A stretch of DNA of 14,385 nucleotides from Eggerthellaceae bacterium. Its GTDB lineage: Bacteria > Actinomycetota > Coriobacteriia > Coriobacteriales > Eggerthellaceae. A model generated the notes under the pieces. The model made no database searches and was not told where the DNA came from. It saw nothing but the letters and a program-made list of their open reading frames with translations. Made by a program: the position numbers and the translations under genes. The DNA is taken from positions 1 through 14,385 of the forward strand of contig JAFXIM010000023.1 in NCBI GenBank assembly GCA_017533165.1, written 5' to 3'. Positions 8,297-14,385 of the stretch are shown in pieces. Every line of letters starts with the position of its first letter. The stretch's first letter is position 1.

Positions 8297-8953
8297 TTAC
8301 GCCTCGCGTGAAGCCTTAATGCCATTTACGAGCGCCTTTGCGCTGTAAATGTAATGGGCAGTAGTGAAGATGGAGATAAACAACCCGGCATACACGAACC
8401 AAATGCCTATACTCCATGGCTGAGAACCAAAGCCAGGAAGCCAAGTGAGCTCAGCCAAGCCAAGGCCGGCAACCTGGGGAACATTGACCAAAAGCAAAGC
8501 AAAGCCAATGAACAACAGCGTAGTTGCAACCTTGCCGGCAAACACGACGGGCACACGCGTATGATATTTGAAGGTAAGAACCGTGCCGCCATACAGAAGA
8601 TAAAGATCCCGAGCAATGATGAGGAGAACGGTCCAAAGCGGGACACGATCGACCAAGCACAGCCCGATGACGCCGGTAATCATGAGAATGCGATCAACGG
8701 CGGGGTCAAGAAGCTGACCTAGCTTAGAGACCGAGTTGGTTCTGCGGGCAATCTGACCATCGACAAAATCGGTACCCGCCGCGACAGCGAATACGAGCGC
8801 GGCATAAATGTCGTAGCCCTTGAGCAAAAGCACAAAATACACGGGGACTAGGCACAAACGGGCAAAGGAAATGACGTTAGGAATAGTGAGGATCTTGTTA
8901 GATGCCTCTACTTCCGGTCTGTACGAAGCCTGTTTGGTCCCTTCTAGACCCAT
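8297..8953 (-). CDS. pgsA: CDP-diacylglycerol--glycerol-3-phosphate 3-phosphatidyltransferase
   Basis: This is an integral membrane enzyme of the CDP-alcohol phosphatidyltransferase family, 218 residues. It transfers the phosphatidyl group from CDP-diacylglycerol to glycerol 3-phosphate, the committed step to phosphatidylglycerol and cardiolipin. The family signature D-x2-DG-x2-AR-x8-G-x3-D-x3-D is complete: D62, D65, G66, A69, R70, G79, D83 and D87. The N-terminal KILTIPNVISFARLCLVPVY is typical of PgsA, which favours this over the serine or inositol branch, but substrate choice is inferred from similarity. Several hydrophobic helices follow. The ATG at 8953 has GGAGGT eight bases upstream. 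It is the first gene of the downstream unit, right after the hairpin and promoter of the 8954-9126 gap, and is tightly followed by the VanW gene. Confidence 0.93.
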   Translation of the reverse strand: MGLEGTKQASYRPEVEASNKILTIPNVISFARLCLVPVYFVLLLKGYDIYAALVFAVAAGTDFVDGQIARRTNSVSKLGQLLDPAVDRILMITGVIGLCLVDRVPLWTVLLIIARDLYLLYGGTVLTFKYHTRVPVVFAGKVATTLLFIGFALLLVNVPQVAGLGLAELTWLPGFGSQPWSIGIWFVYAGLFISIFTTAHYIYSAKALVNGIKASREA

Positions 8954-8967
8954 ATGATGCTACCTCC

Positions 8968-8994
8968 AATAAAACCGGACCCCGTAGGGTCCGG
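8968..8994 (-). terminator. Hairpin with U tract between echF and pgsA (terminator or leader hairpin)
   Basis: On the minus strand a perfect 8-bp stem CCGGACCC / GGGTCCGG (8994-8987 and 8982-8975) encloses a four-base loop and is followed at once by TTTTATT (8974-8968). This is the form of a rho-independent terminator for the ech operon. The complementary strand has no T run after the stem, so it works in one direction only. The U tract touches the pgsA ribosome binding site (8967-8962), and a promoter-like element lies upstream of the stem, so pgsA transcripts would begin with this hairpin. Confidence 0.65.
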
Positions 8995-9009
8995 AAGAAA
9001 TTCCGTGAA

Positions 9010-9023
9010 ATTATATTGTATCA
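9010..9023 (-). promoter_or_regulatory. Putative promoter of the pgsA unit, extended -10 type
   Basis: The minus strand holds TGATACAAT directly overlapping TATAAT (9023-9010). TG-n-TACAAT fits an extended -10 element, and TATAAT itself is a consensus -10 box. I find no good -35 hexamer at 16-18 bases upstream, which is tolerable for an extended -10 promoter. Transcription would start near 9002-9006, giving a leader of about 50 bases that contains the hairpin at 8975-8994 and ends at the pgsA start. It is the clearest promoter-like sequence in the window. Confidence 0.5.
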
Positions 9024-9102
9024 GCAAACAGCGTGCTCGACCGAAACTACCAGTATCTTCACGTTAATTGGCAAGCTGCCGTGAACGGGCTAGCGATCAC
9101 TG

Positions 9103-9133
9103 GGCATAAAGGGATGCTTGCGTCGCTTATGCC
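9103..9133 (-). repeat. Inverted repeat spanning the echF stop codon
   Basis: GGCATAA (minus strand 9133-9127, including the echF stop TAA) pairs perfectly with TTATGCC (9109-9103) across a 17-base loop. No T run follows, so it does not look like an intrinsic terminator. It may be an mRNA 3'-end hairpin that slows exonuclease decay, or chance. Confidence 0.35.
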
Positions 9134-9474
9134 TGTTCGGGGACTAGGTAACTGTCGCTCTCAATGCTCGCAACCGCCTTTGGATATTGAGGTAGACAGG
9201 AAAGGCAGGATTTTGGACAAGCGTTGACGCACATGTTGCATTGAATACAAGAGTATCGGTTAATCACCCAGGTACGTTCCTTCTTGTCTACCGAAATAGC
9301 ATTACAAGGACAGGTCTTTTGGCAGATTCCGCACAGAATGCACTTGTCCACCTCGATATCGATGCTTCCACGCAAGCCAACCGGCTGAGGTTTGACCACT
9401 GCGGGATACATTACGGTCTCGGGCTTCTTGAACAGAGAGCCAAAGGTCATACCGCCCAGTTTAAAGCTTCCCAT
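9127..9474 (-). CDS. echF: Ech-type hydrogenase, 2[4Fe-4S] ferredoxin-like subunit EchF
   Basis: This is a NuoI-like electron-entry subunit, 115 residues. It carries two classical [4Fe-4S] motifs: C45, C48, C51, C55 (CILCGICQKTCP) and C76, C79, C82, C86 (CIQCNMCVNACP). In Ech enzymes this subunit passes electrons from soluble ferredoxin toward EchC and the NiFe site. Three further cysteines, C57, C90 and C93, lie just outside the cluster motifs. The N-terminus (GSFKLGGMTFGSLFKKPET) matches the family's short membrane-proximal lead. The ATG at 9474 begins six bases after the echE stop, with AGGTAGGGG overlapping that stop as the ribosome binding site. It is the last gene of the ech operon; its stop lies within an inverted repeat. 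A complex I NuoI is excluded by the hydrogenase motifs of EchE beside it. Confidence 0.92.
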   Translation of the reverse strand: MGSFKLGGMTFGSLFKKPETVMYPAVVKPQPVGLRGSIDIEVDKCILCGICQKTCPCNAISVDKKERTWVINRYSCIQCNMCVNACPKSCLSCLPQYPKAVASIESDSYLVPEQA

Positions 9475-9480
9475 AATCCC

Positions 9481-10569
9481 CTACCTTTCCGTGCAGCTGA
9501 TGCAGGGGTCGATGGTCAAGATGATCATGTTGACATCGGCAAGGTCGCAGCCCTCGAGGGCCTTAACCATACCTGCGAGGTTTTGTGAGGTGGGTGTTCT
9601 CATGCGCATGCGCTCAAGATTCTTGCTGCCATTGCCGCGTGCGTAGTAGTAGCATTCGCCGCGAGGTTGCTCAAGAACGTTGCAAGCCTCAGCTCCATCA
9701 GCAGGGGCTCCCTTGACCGTAACCGCGATATCACCTGAAGGCATCTTAGAAGCAAGCTCCTTGATGATGGCAATGGACTGCAGAACCTCTAGGCAGCGAA
9801 CCTTAATACGAGCGTAGCAGTCGCCTTGGGAGTCAAGAACGGGCTCAAACTCCGAAAGCTCGCCATAGGCACCGTTACGGAAAGACCTCACATCGTAGTT
9901 GACGTTGGAGGCGCGAGCAAAAGGACCAACCATGCTCAAGGCCGTGGCTTCCTCAAAGCTCAAGTGACCAACGCCAACCGTACGGTTTTTAACCGAAGTA
10001 TCGGTCAAAATAGTGTTCATGATCTTCGAGTAATCCGAAGACAAGCCGTCAAGCACTCTGACGATTTCCCTCATCATGGCATCATCGATATCGCGAGCTA
10101 CTCCGCCAACCCTGACAACCGAGAGAATCACGCGACCGCCGGTGGTCTTCTCAAAAATATCAAGCACGCGCTCGCGCAAACGCCAGCAGTGCATGAACAT
10201 GCTCTCAAAGCCGAAGGCATCTGCAGCAAGGCCAAGCCAAAGGAGGTGAGAATGAATACGTGAAAGTTCGTGCCAAATGACGCGAAGGTACTCGGCGCGC
10301 TTAGGAACCTCCACACCCATGAGCCTTTCTATGGTCTCGGCGTAACCGAGGGAGTGGCCCATAGCGCAGATACCGCAAATGCGCTCGGCAACATATATAA
10401 ACTGATTGTAGTCACGCGTCTCGACCAACTTCTCAAGACCTCGATGAATGAAGCCGATCTGAGGGATGGCCTCAATGACCTTCTCATCCTCGACAACAAG
10501 GTCAAGGTGAAGCGGCTCGGGCAAAACAGGATGCTGAGGCCCGAAGGGAATGACGGTCGCCTTACCCAT
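9481..10569 (-). CDS. echE: Ech-type [NiFe] hydrogenase large (catalytic) subunit EchE
   Basis: This is the catalytic subunit that reduces protons to H2 or oxidises H2, facing the cytoplasm on the membrane-bound Ech complex. It has 362 residues and is related to NuoD. The N-terminal NiFe motif is RICGICAMGHS (C65 and C68, with H72), and the C-terminal motif is DPCISC (C356 and C359), so all four nickel ligands are present; NuoD of true complex I lacks them. The N-terminal FGPQHP (9-14) and GFIHRGLEKL (39-48) are typical of the NuoD/hydrogenase superfamily. The chain ends three residues after the last nickel cysteine (TER), so there is no C-terminal extension to be cleaved. The ATG at 10569 is two bases after the echD stop, with GGAAGG about ten bases upstream. 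The match in gene order to M. barkeri Ech (group 4 hydrogenase) is strong. Confidence 0.95.
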   Translation of the reverse strand: MGKATVIPFGPQHPVLPEPLHLDLVVEDEKVIEAIPQIGFIHRGLEKLVETRDYNQFIYVAERICGICAMGHSLGYAETIERLMGVEVPKRAEYLRVIWHELSRIHSHLLWLGLAADAFGFESMFMHCWRLRERVLDIFEKTTGGRVILSVVRVGGVARDIDDAMMREIVRVLDGLSSDYSKIMNTILTDTSVKNRTVGVGHLSFEEATALSMVGPFARASNVNYDVRSFRNGAYGELSEFEPVLDSQGDCYARIKVRCLEVLQSIAIIKELASKMPSGDIAVTVKGAPADGAEACNVLEQPRGECYYYARGNGSKNLERMRMRTPTSQNLAGMVKALEGCDLADVNMIILTIDPCISCTER

Positions 10570-10571
10570 GC

Positions 10572-11156
10572 TTACTCACCCTTCCTTTCGCTTGCCTCAC
10601 GAGCTGCCTTCTTAGCTTTCGCCTCCATGGCTGCTCGAACCTTTGCAGCCTTTTCAGGACCCATTGCGGCGAGTTTAGCCTCCAGCTCCGCATCAGCGTC
10701 CTTTGCGGGCGCGTCAGCCTGCGCGGCCTTCTCACGTGCCGCCTTTTCCTTGGCGGCCTTGGCAGCCGCGATCTTGGCAGCCTTTTCTCGCGCTGCAAGC
10801 TTTTCTGGTGACACGATGGTCATTGGATCCTTTTGAGATACGCGATAGAAATTGCCCTTGAAATCAATCGCTATATTGGAGATGCTCACGCCGAACAAAT
10901 CGTGAATCTCGTTTTCGAACACGAACGCGGCAAGATAGCTCCCGGTAATAGAGGGGACAACCGCTTCCCCATCAAGGGCTTTGATGGTCACGTTTTCAAG
11001 AACATCGTCTTTCATAAAGCTGTAGAGAAGGTCGATACCCTGCTCGGTGTTGACTGCCAAAGTCTGAATATAGCGCCAACCATCAGCTTTCTTCTGCTTG
11101 GCCAAAGCCTCGATATCGCAAAGCGCGACAGTTGAGTATACGGTCTGAAAACTCAT
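10572..11156 (-). CDS. echD: Ech-type hydrogenase subunit EchD (NuoC-like) with Ala/Lys/Glu-rich C-terminal tail
   Basis: This is a NuoC/30-kDa-like subunit that docks between catalytic and Fe-S subunits; it binds no cofactor. From the ATG at 11156 it has 194 residues. Residues 1-115 are the NuoC-like core, with the conserved ENEIHDLFGV block at 81-90 and the following IAIDFKGNFY (96-105). Residues about 118-194 are a highly charged Ala/Lys/Glu/Arg segment (for example KLAAREKAAKIAAAKAAKEK) likely to form one or two long helices or a coiled coil, broken by a DAPAKDAD hinge at about 148-155. The NuoC core of this size normally needs no such tail. The ATG lies one base after the echC stop with AAGAAGG upstream; an in-frame GTG at 11165 is possible but has no room for a ribosome binding site. 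Assignment rests on the core motif and the operon position. Confidence 0.88.
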   Translation of the reverse strand: MSFQTVYSTVALCDIEALAKQKKADGWRYIQTLAVNTEQGIDLLYSFMKDDVLENVTIKALDGEAVVPSITGSYLAAFVFENEIHDLFGVSISNIAIDFKGNFYRVSQKDPMTIVSPEKLAAREKAAKIAAAKAAKEKAAREKAAQADAPAKDADAELEAKLAAMGPEKAAKVRAAMEAKAKKAAREASERKGE

Positions 11157-11157
11157 T

Positions 11158-11601
11158 CTACGCACCCTTCTTCTTCATCTTCATGTTCTTCGATTTCTCG
11201 TCGAGAACCGCAACGCCAGCAACAATGGCGTCAATGATGGTCTCGGGGCGAACTGCGCATCCCGGGGCGTACACATCAACGGGGATAGCCTTATCTACGC
11301 CGCCGATAACGTTATAACAATCCTTGAAGATGCCTCCGGTGCATGCGCAGATGCCGCAGGCAACAACCACCTTAGGTTCAAGCATCTGGTCGTAAATCTC
11401 CTTCACGACCTCGATGTTCTGCTCATTCACGCTTCCCGTTACCAGGAAAATGTCAGCGTGCTTGGGGTTGCCGGTGTTGATAACGCCGAAACGTTCGCCG
11501 TCATATCCGGGGCACAGGGTCGCCAGAACTTCAATGTCACAGCCATTGCAGCTGGAACCGTCATAGTGGATGACCCACGGTGATTTCGAAGCAAAAGCCA
11601 C
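11158..11601 (-). CDS. echC: Ech-type hydrogenase small subunit EchC (NuoB-like, proximal [4Fe-4S])
   Basis: This is the small hydrogenase subunit that carries the [4Fe-4S] cluster next to the NiFe site. It has 147 residues from the GTG at 11601. The expected four ligands are C18 and C21 (SSCNGCDIEVLA), C85 (within ACGICACTGG) and C115 (APGCAVRPE). Two extra cysteines, C82 and C87, flank the third ligand where Met/Thr/Ser-type residues are more familiar. The C-terminus is Lys-rich (KNMKMKKKGA). Start choice: AGGAGG (11614-11609) is seven bases before GTG 11601 but only one base before the in-frame ATG at 11607, so the GTG is preferred; the ATG would add only two residues. The ribosome binding site overlaps the echB stop, and the next gene starts one base after this stop. 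Confidence 0.92.
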   Translation of the reverse strand: MAFASKSPWVIHYDGSSCNGCDIEVLATLCPGYDGERFGVINTGNPKHADIFLVTGSVNEQNIEVVKEIYDQMLEPKVVVACGICACTGGIFKDCYNVIGGVDKAIPVDVYAPGCAVRPETIIDAIVAGVAVLDEKSKNMKMKKKGA

Positions 11602-11608
11602 AGTCATC

Positions 11609-11614
11609 CCTCCT
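11609..11614 (-). promoter_or_regulatory. Ribosome binding site of echC, overlapping the echB stop
   Basis: The minus strand reads TAAGGAGGGATGACTGTG. The echB stop TAA shares its last A with AGGAGG. Spacing is one base to the ATG and seven to the GTG two codons later. The spacing argues for initiation at GTG and for coupling of echC translation to the end of echB. Confidence 0.65.
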
Positions 11615-12483
11615 TACAAAAATGCGAGAACAGCAATGTTGAGTCCGCCGGCAAGAAGGGCCACCAACCAGGCGCCCTTCAACATAAACTGCCACTTCAC
11701 ACGGGCGAAGTTGTTGTCAATCCAGATCTCAAGGAAGTAGACGGCAAGTATTACCACAACTGCCAAAATCAGGGACAAGGGGTTTGCCCAGACAAAGAAC
11801 ATACCCACCCAGCCCATGAACAGAATGTTCTCACACCAGTGCATTACCTCAACCAGACCGAGAGTGCGACCGCTCATTTCAGTCGTGACACCACGAACGA
11901 GCTCCTGATGCGCATGATGAGACATGGACAGGTCAAACGGAGACTTGCGAAGCTTGATGGTGAGGATGAACAGCAAGCCCAAGAACGCAAGCCAGATGAC
12001 GGTGATCACGGGCGCATCCTGGAAGAATACAGCCTTCACGTCAAAGGACCCGCTAGCCATGTAGAACGCAACCGCCATGAGGATGACCATGGGCTCGTAG
12101 GACATTACCTGCAAGGTTTCACGATGTGCGCCGACCTCTGCATAGGGCGAACGGGAGCTATAAGCAGCCACGATGAAGAATAGGCTGGATAGCGTAATGA
12201 CGAACACGCACGTGAGCAGGTTGCCACCGCTGAAGAAAATTCCTCCGGCCAAGCATGCAAACACAAAGGAACCGACTACATACGTCCATTCAGCGGAATT
12301 TACCGAAGCGTTCTCCTTCTCAAAGAGCTTGCGAACGTCGTAGTAGGGCTGCAAGAGCGGCGGGCCGACGCGACCCTGCATACGCGCGGAAATGATACGG
12401 TCGAGTCCCGAAAGGAGGCAACCAAGAATCGGAGCTAAGATGGCAAAGAGGAGCGTTCCGATGAGCGTAGTGAGAATGGTCAT
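11614..12483 (-). CDS. echB: Ech-type hydrogenase membrane subunit EchB (NuoH-like)
   Basis: This is the NuoH/HyfC-type integral membrane subunit that links the hydrophilic hydrogenase module to the ion-pumping arm. It has 289 residues with about eight hydrophobic helices. Family signatures are RMQGRVGPPLLQPYYDVRKL (34-53), SPYAEVGAHRETLQVMSYEP (112-131) with the conserved acidic and Arg residues facing the coupling channel, and SPFDLSMSHHAHQELVRG (181-198), followed by EMSGRTLGLVE (202-212). It begins with ATG 12483, 18 bases after the echA stop; the nearest ribosome binding sequence, AAAGGAT, is about 12 bases away, a longer spacing than usual. Its stop overlaps the echC ribosome binding site. 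The role in proton or sodium translocation follows from the family; the ion is not decidable here. Confidence 0.94.
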   Translation of the reverse strand: MTILTTLIGTLLFAILAPILGCLLSGLDRIISARMQGRVGPPLLQPYYDVRKLFEKENASVNSAEWTYVVGSFVFACLAGGIFFSGGNLLTCVFVITLSSLFFIVAAYSSRSPYAEVGAHRETLQVMSYEPMVILMAVAFYMASGSFDVKAVFFQDAPVITVIWLAFLGLLFILTIKLRKSPFDLSMSHHAHQELVRGVTTEMSGRTLGLVEVMHWCENILFMGWVGMFFVWANPLSLILAVVVILAVYFLEIWIDNNFARVKWQFMLKGAWLVALLAGGLNIAVLAFL

Positions 12484-12501
12484 ATCAAATCACATCCTTT
12501 C

Positions 12502-14385
12502 CTAGAACATCATCGGCACGCCGACGAACGCGAGAACAAACGCCGCAACCATGATTACCGAATTGCAGATAACACCTAATGGAGCGATGCGCTTCTCACC
12601 AAACACATCGGTCATGTACCAATTTCGAGCCGTAGCTTGCGTAGTACCGGACAAAGAGTTGGTGAAGGTACGCGCTTCATGATCCTGACCAACGCCCGCG
12701 AGGTAGACATCAACCTTCTTGGCCTTGCTCTTCCCCATGCCCGCAAAGAGAACCACGCTCACAAGACCAGCGCAGATGCTTGCAATCCACAAGTTGTCGC
12801 TTGAAATGTTCTGCCCAAGCGAACCGTAGACGTAATAGATGTAAGGTTCGACCAGATAAGCAGAGGCAAAGGGAAGCAGCACGCAGCAGGCGATCAGCAC
12901 CCAAGCCATAAGCAGTATGGCGCCCCATTCGCTCCTATGCACGGTAAGCTCCACGTTCTCAGGCTGACCAGCAATTCCGGCAAGCTTACCCAGCCACTTA
13001 GCCCAGAACATAAAGGTAGCAGCAGAGCCGAACGCAAGAATGACTATAAGTACGATCTGATTCATTTCAACAAAGGAAACGAGCGTCGCCCACTTAGCAA
13101 CCAGCATGCCAAAGGGAGCGATAAACATGCACATGATACCGAGCATCATAAAACGTGCGAGTCGCGGCATGCGCTCGAAGAGAAGATCCATGTCCTCGAT
13201 ATCACGGCTACCGATGTGATGCTCGGCAGTACCAACGCAAAGGAACAGAAGGCTCTTTGCAACTGCATGGAACAGCACGAGGAACGTAGCAGCCCAAACG
13301 GCCTCCTCCGTGCCAACACCCGCGCATGCAGTGATCAGTCCCAGGTTGGCGATAGTCGAGTACGCACGTACGCGCTTGGCATTCGATTGGGAAATCGCGA
13401 GGAAGGAGCACAACATGAAAGTGATGGATCCGACCAGCATAACCATGATGGAGGGTACGGGGCAAACCAGCATAACTGGAGCAAGCTTGATTAGCATGAA
13501 CACGCCAGCCTTCACCATGGTGGAAGAATGGAGAAGGGCGCTCGTGGGGGTTGGGGCAACCATGGCACCCAGAAGCCAGGTATGGAAGGGCATCTGAGCA
13601 GCCTTGGTAATACCTGCGAAAGCGAGAGCGGTAACCGCAAGCGCCACCAACTCGGGGTGAGCAACGCCATAGGCCAAAAAGTCGGTGAAGGACAAGGTGC
13701 CAATCTCAACGACGCAGATAAACAGTGCGACAACGAAAGCAATGCCGCCCGCAAGATTCATGATGATTTGACGGAAGGAGTTTGCAATAGCTTCCTCCGT
13801 CTTCGTAAAGCCGATGAGGAGGAACGAGCACAGCGTAGTAATCTCCCAGCCCGTGAACATCCAAAGCATATTGTCAGCAAAGACAATAACGTACATTGCA
13901 GACAAGAAAGCGAACATAAGGGCAAAGAACAAAGGCCTGCGATCCTTGGCGCCTTCGGGCTCGTGGTGCTGAAAGTCCTCCATATACCCGAGCGCATACA
14001 CGCAGATACCCGATCCGATCACGCCGATGATGAGCGCCATGAGCAATGACAGCGAATCGAAATACAGGCCATGGTCAACATGCACGCCGTGGGCGAACTT
14101 AAGCTCGAGCACCAGGGCAAGAATCATCTGAATCAGTGCAAGCGCACCTGCCCAAAGATTCTTGTACTTTACGCTGTAAGCAAGCACTACGACTGCAATG
14201 GCTATGCCAAGCACCGTGCACAAGCCATCAACAATCGTAGACGAGAACGCAAAGAATACCGGTTGCGTGCCCATGTTGGCAGCTGCCATCCAGATAGACA
14301 CAGCGCCAATCACGACAGCGCTTCCGATAACAATCGCATTTCGAACTTGAGAGCTACGTATCACCAGCAGAATCGCGGCAACGAC
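12502..14385 (-). CDS. echA: Ech-type hydrogenase antiporter-like subunit EchA (NuoL-like; partial, 5' end outside window)
   Basis: This is the large membrane subunit related to NuoL/Mrp antiporter proteins that drives ion translocation coupled to ferredoxin:H+ electron transfer. 627 residues are visible. The frame stays open to the right edge and the first visible residues (VVAAILLV) already belong to a membrane helix, so the true start is upstream; an internal GTG at 14364 is not a credible start. Key features in visible numbering: MFTGWEITTL with the channel glutamate near 181, GITKAAQMPFHTWLLGAMVA near 258-277 with a conserved lysine and histidine, then PTPTSALLHSSTMVKAGVFM (278-297) with a second lysine. 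About fourteen or more hydrophobic helices are seen, and a C-terminal loop (about 557-600) precedes a final helix. It precedes echB by 18 bases. Confidence 0.93.
   Translation of the reverse strand, partial: VVAAILLVIRSSQVRNAIVIGSAVVIGAVSIWMAAANMGTQPVFFAFSSTIVDGLCTVLGIAIAVVVLAYSVKYKNLWAGALALIQMILALVLELKFAHGVHVDHGLYFDSLSLLMALIIGVIGSGICVYALGYMEDFQHHEPEGAKDRRPLFFALMFAFLSAMYVIVFADNMLWMFTGWEITTLCSFLLIGFTKTEEAIANSFRQIIMNLAGGIAFVVALFICVVEIGTLSFTDFLAYGVAHPELVALAVTALAFAGITKAAQMPFHTWLLGAMVAPTPTSALLHSSTMVKAGVFMLIKLAPVMLVCPVPSIMVMLVGSITFMLCSFLAISQSNAKRVRAYSTIANLGLITACAGVGTEEAVWAATFLVLFHAVAKSLLFLCVGTAEHHIGSRDIEDMDLLFERMPRLARFMMLGIMCMFIAPFGMLVAKWATLVSFVEMNQIVLIVILAFGSAATFMFWAKWLGKLAGIAGQPENVELTVHRSEWGAILLMAWVLIACCVLLPFASAYLVEPYIYYVYGSLGQNISSDNLWIASICAGLVSVVLFAGMGKSKAKKVDVYLAGVGQDHEARTFTNSLSGTTQATARNWYMTDVFGEKRIAPLGVICNSVIMVAAFVLAFVGVPMMF

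Noticed and set aside
12937..13494. Plus-strand open frame opposite echA
   Set aside because: It lies fully within a conserved NuoL-like membrane protein, and its His/Asn/Lys-rich product resembles nothing I know.
9127..14385. Reading the cluster as a partial respiratory complex I (nuo)
   Set aside because: EchE has both nickel CxxC pairs, there is one antiporter-like subunit in the visible order A-B-C-D-E-F, and NuoEFG, J, K and N are absent between the genes.

Overview
The window is a 14.4 kb stretch of bacterial DNA of roughly balanced base composition. Every supportable gene lies on the minus strand, so transcription runs from high to low coordinates. Fourteen protein genes fill almost all of it. 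Most gaps are 0 to 80 bases; the only larger one is 173 bases (8954-9126). I see no tRNA, rRNA, CRISPR array, insertion sequence or prophage gene. The gene set (Ech-type hydrogenase, indolepyruvate:ferredoxin oxidoreductase, phenylacetate-CoA ligase, a large VanW protein with an Arg/Ser-rich cytoplasmic tail) suggests an anaerobic, amino-acid-fermenting bacterium. My best guess is an actinobacterium of the class Coriobacteriia; this is inference from gene content, not from a marker gene, and a clostridial host is not excluded.

Region A (9127-14385) is a six-gene energy-converting [NiFe] hydrogenase operon in the order echA-echB-echC-echD-echE-echF, the order known from Methanosarcina barkeri Ech. 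echA is cut by the right window edge. EchE keeps both CxxC pairs for the NiFe centre, so this is a hydrogenase, not a complex I fragment. EchA and EchB are the membrane ion-translocating part, EchC and EchF carry Fe-S clusters, and EchD is a NuoC-like scaffold with an unusual Ala/Lys/Glu-rich tail.

Region B (8954-9126) is the junction. It holds an inverted repeat over the echF stop, an extended -10 promoter, and a perfect 8-bp hairpin followed by TTTTATT that abuts the ribosome binding site of pgsA.

Region C (1-8953) looks like one long transcription unit: pgsA (phospholipid synthesis), a VanW-family membrane protein, paaK, a tandem-ACT protein, a D,D-carboxypeptidase, a zinc-ribbon/FHA protein, iorA and iorB (the last cut by the left edge). 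Envelope genes are thus interleaved with aromatic 2-oxoacid/aryl-acid genes. A likely metabolic link is that IorAB oxidises aryl pyruvates to aryl-acetyl-CoA and reduced ferredoxin, PaaK interconverts aryl acids and their CoA esters, and Ech can reoxidise ferredoxin with H2 release and ion pumping (or run in reverse).
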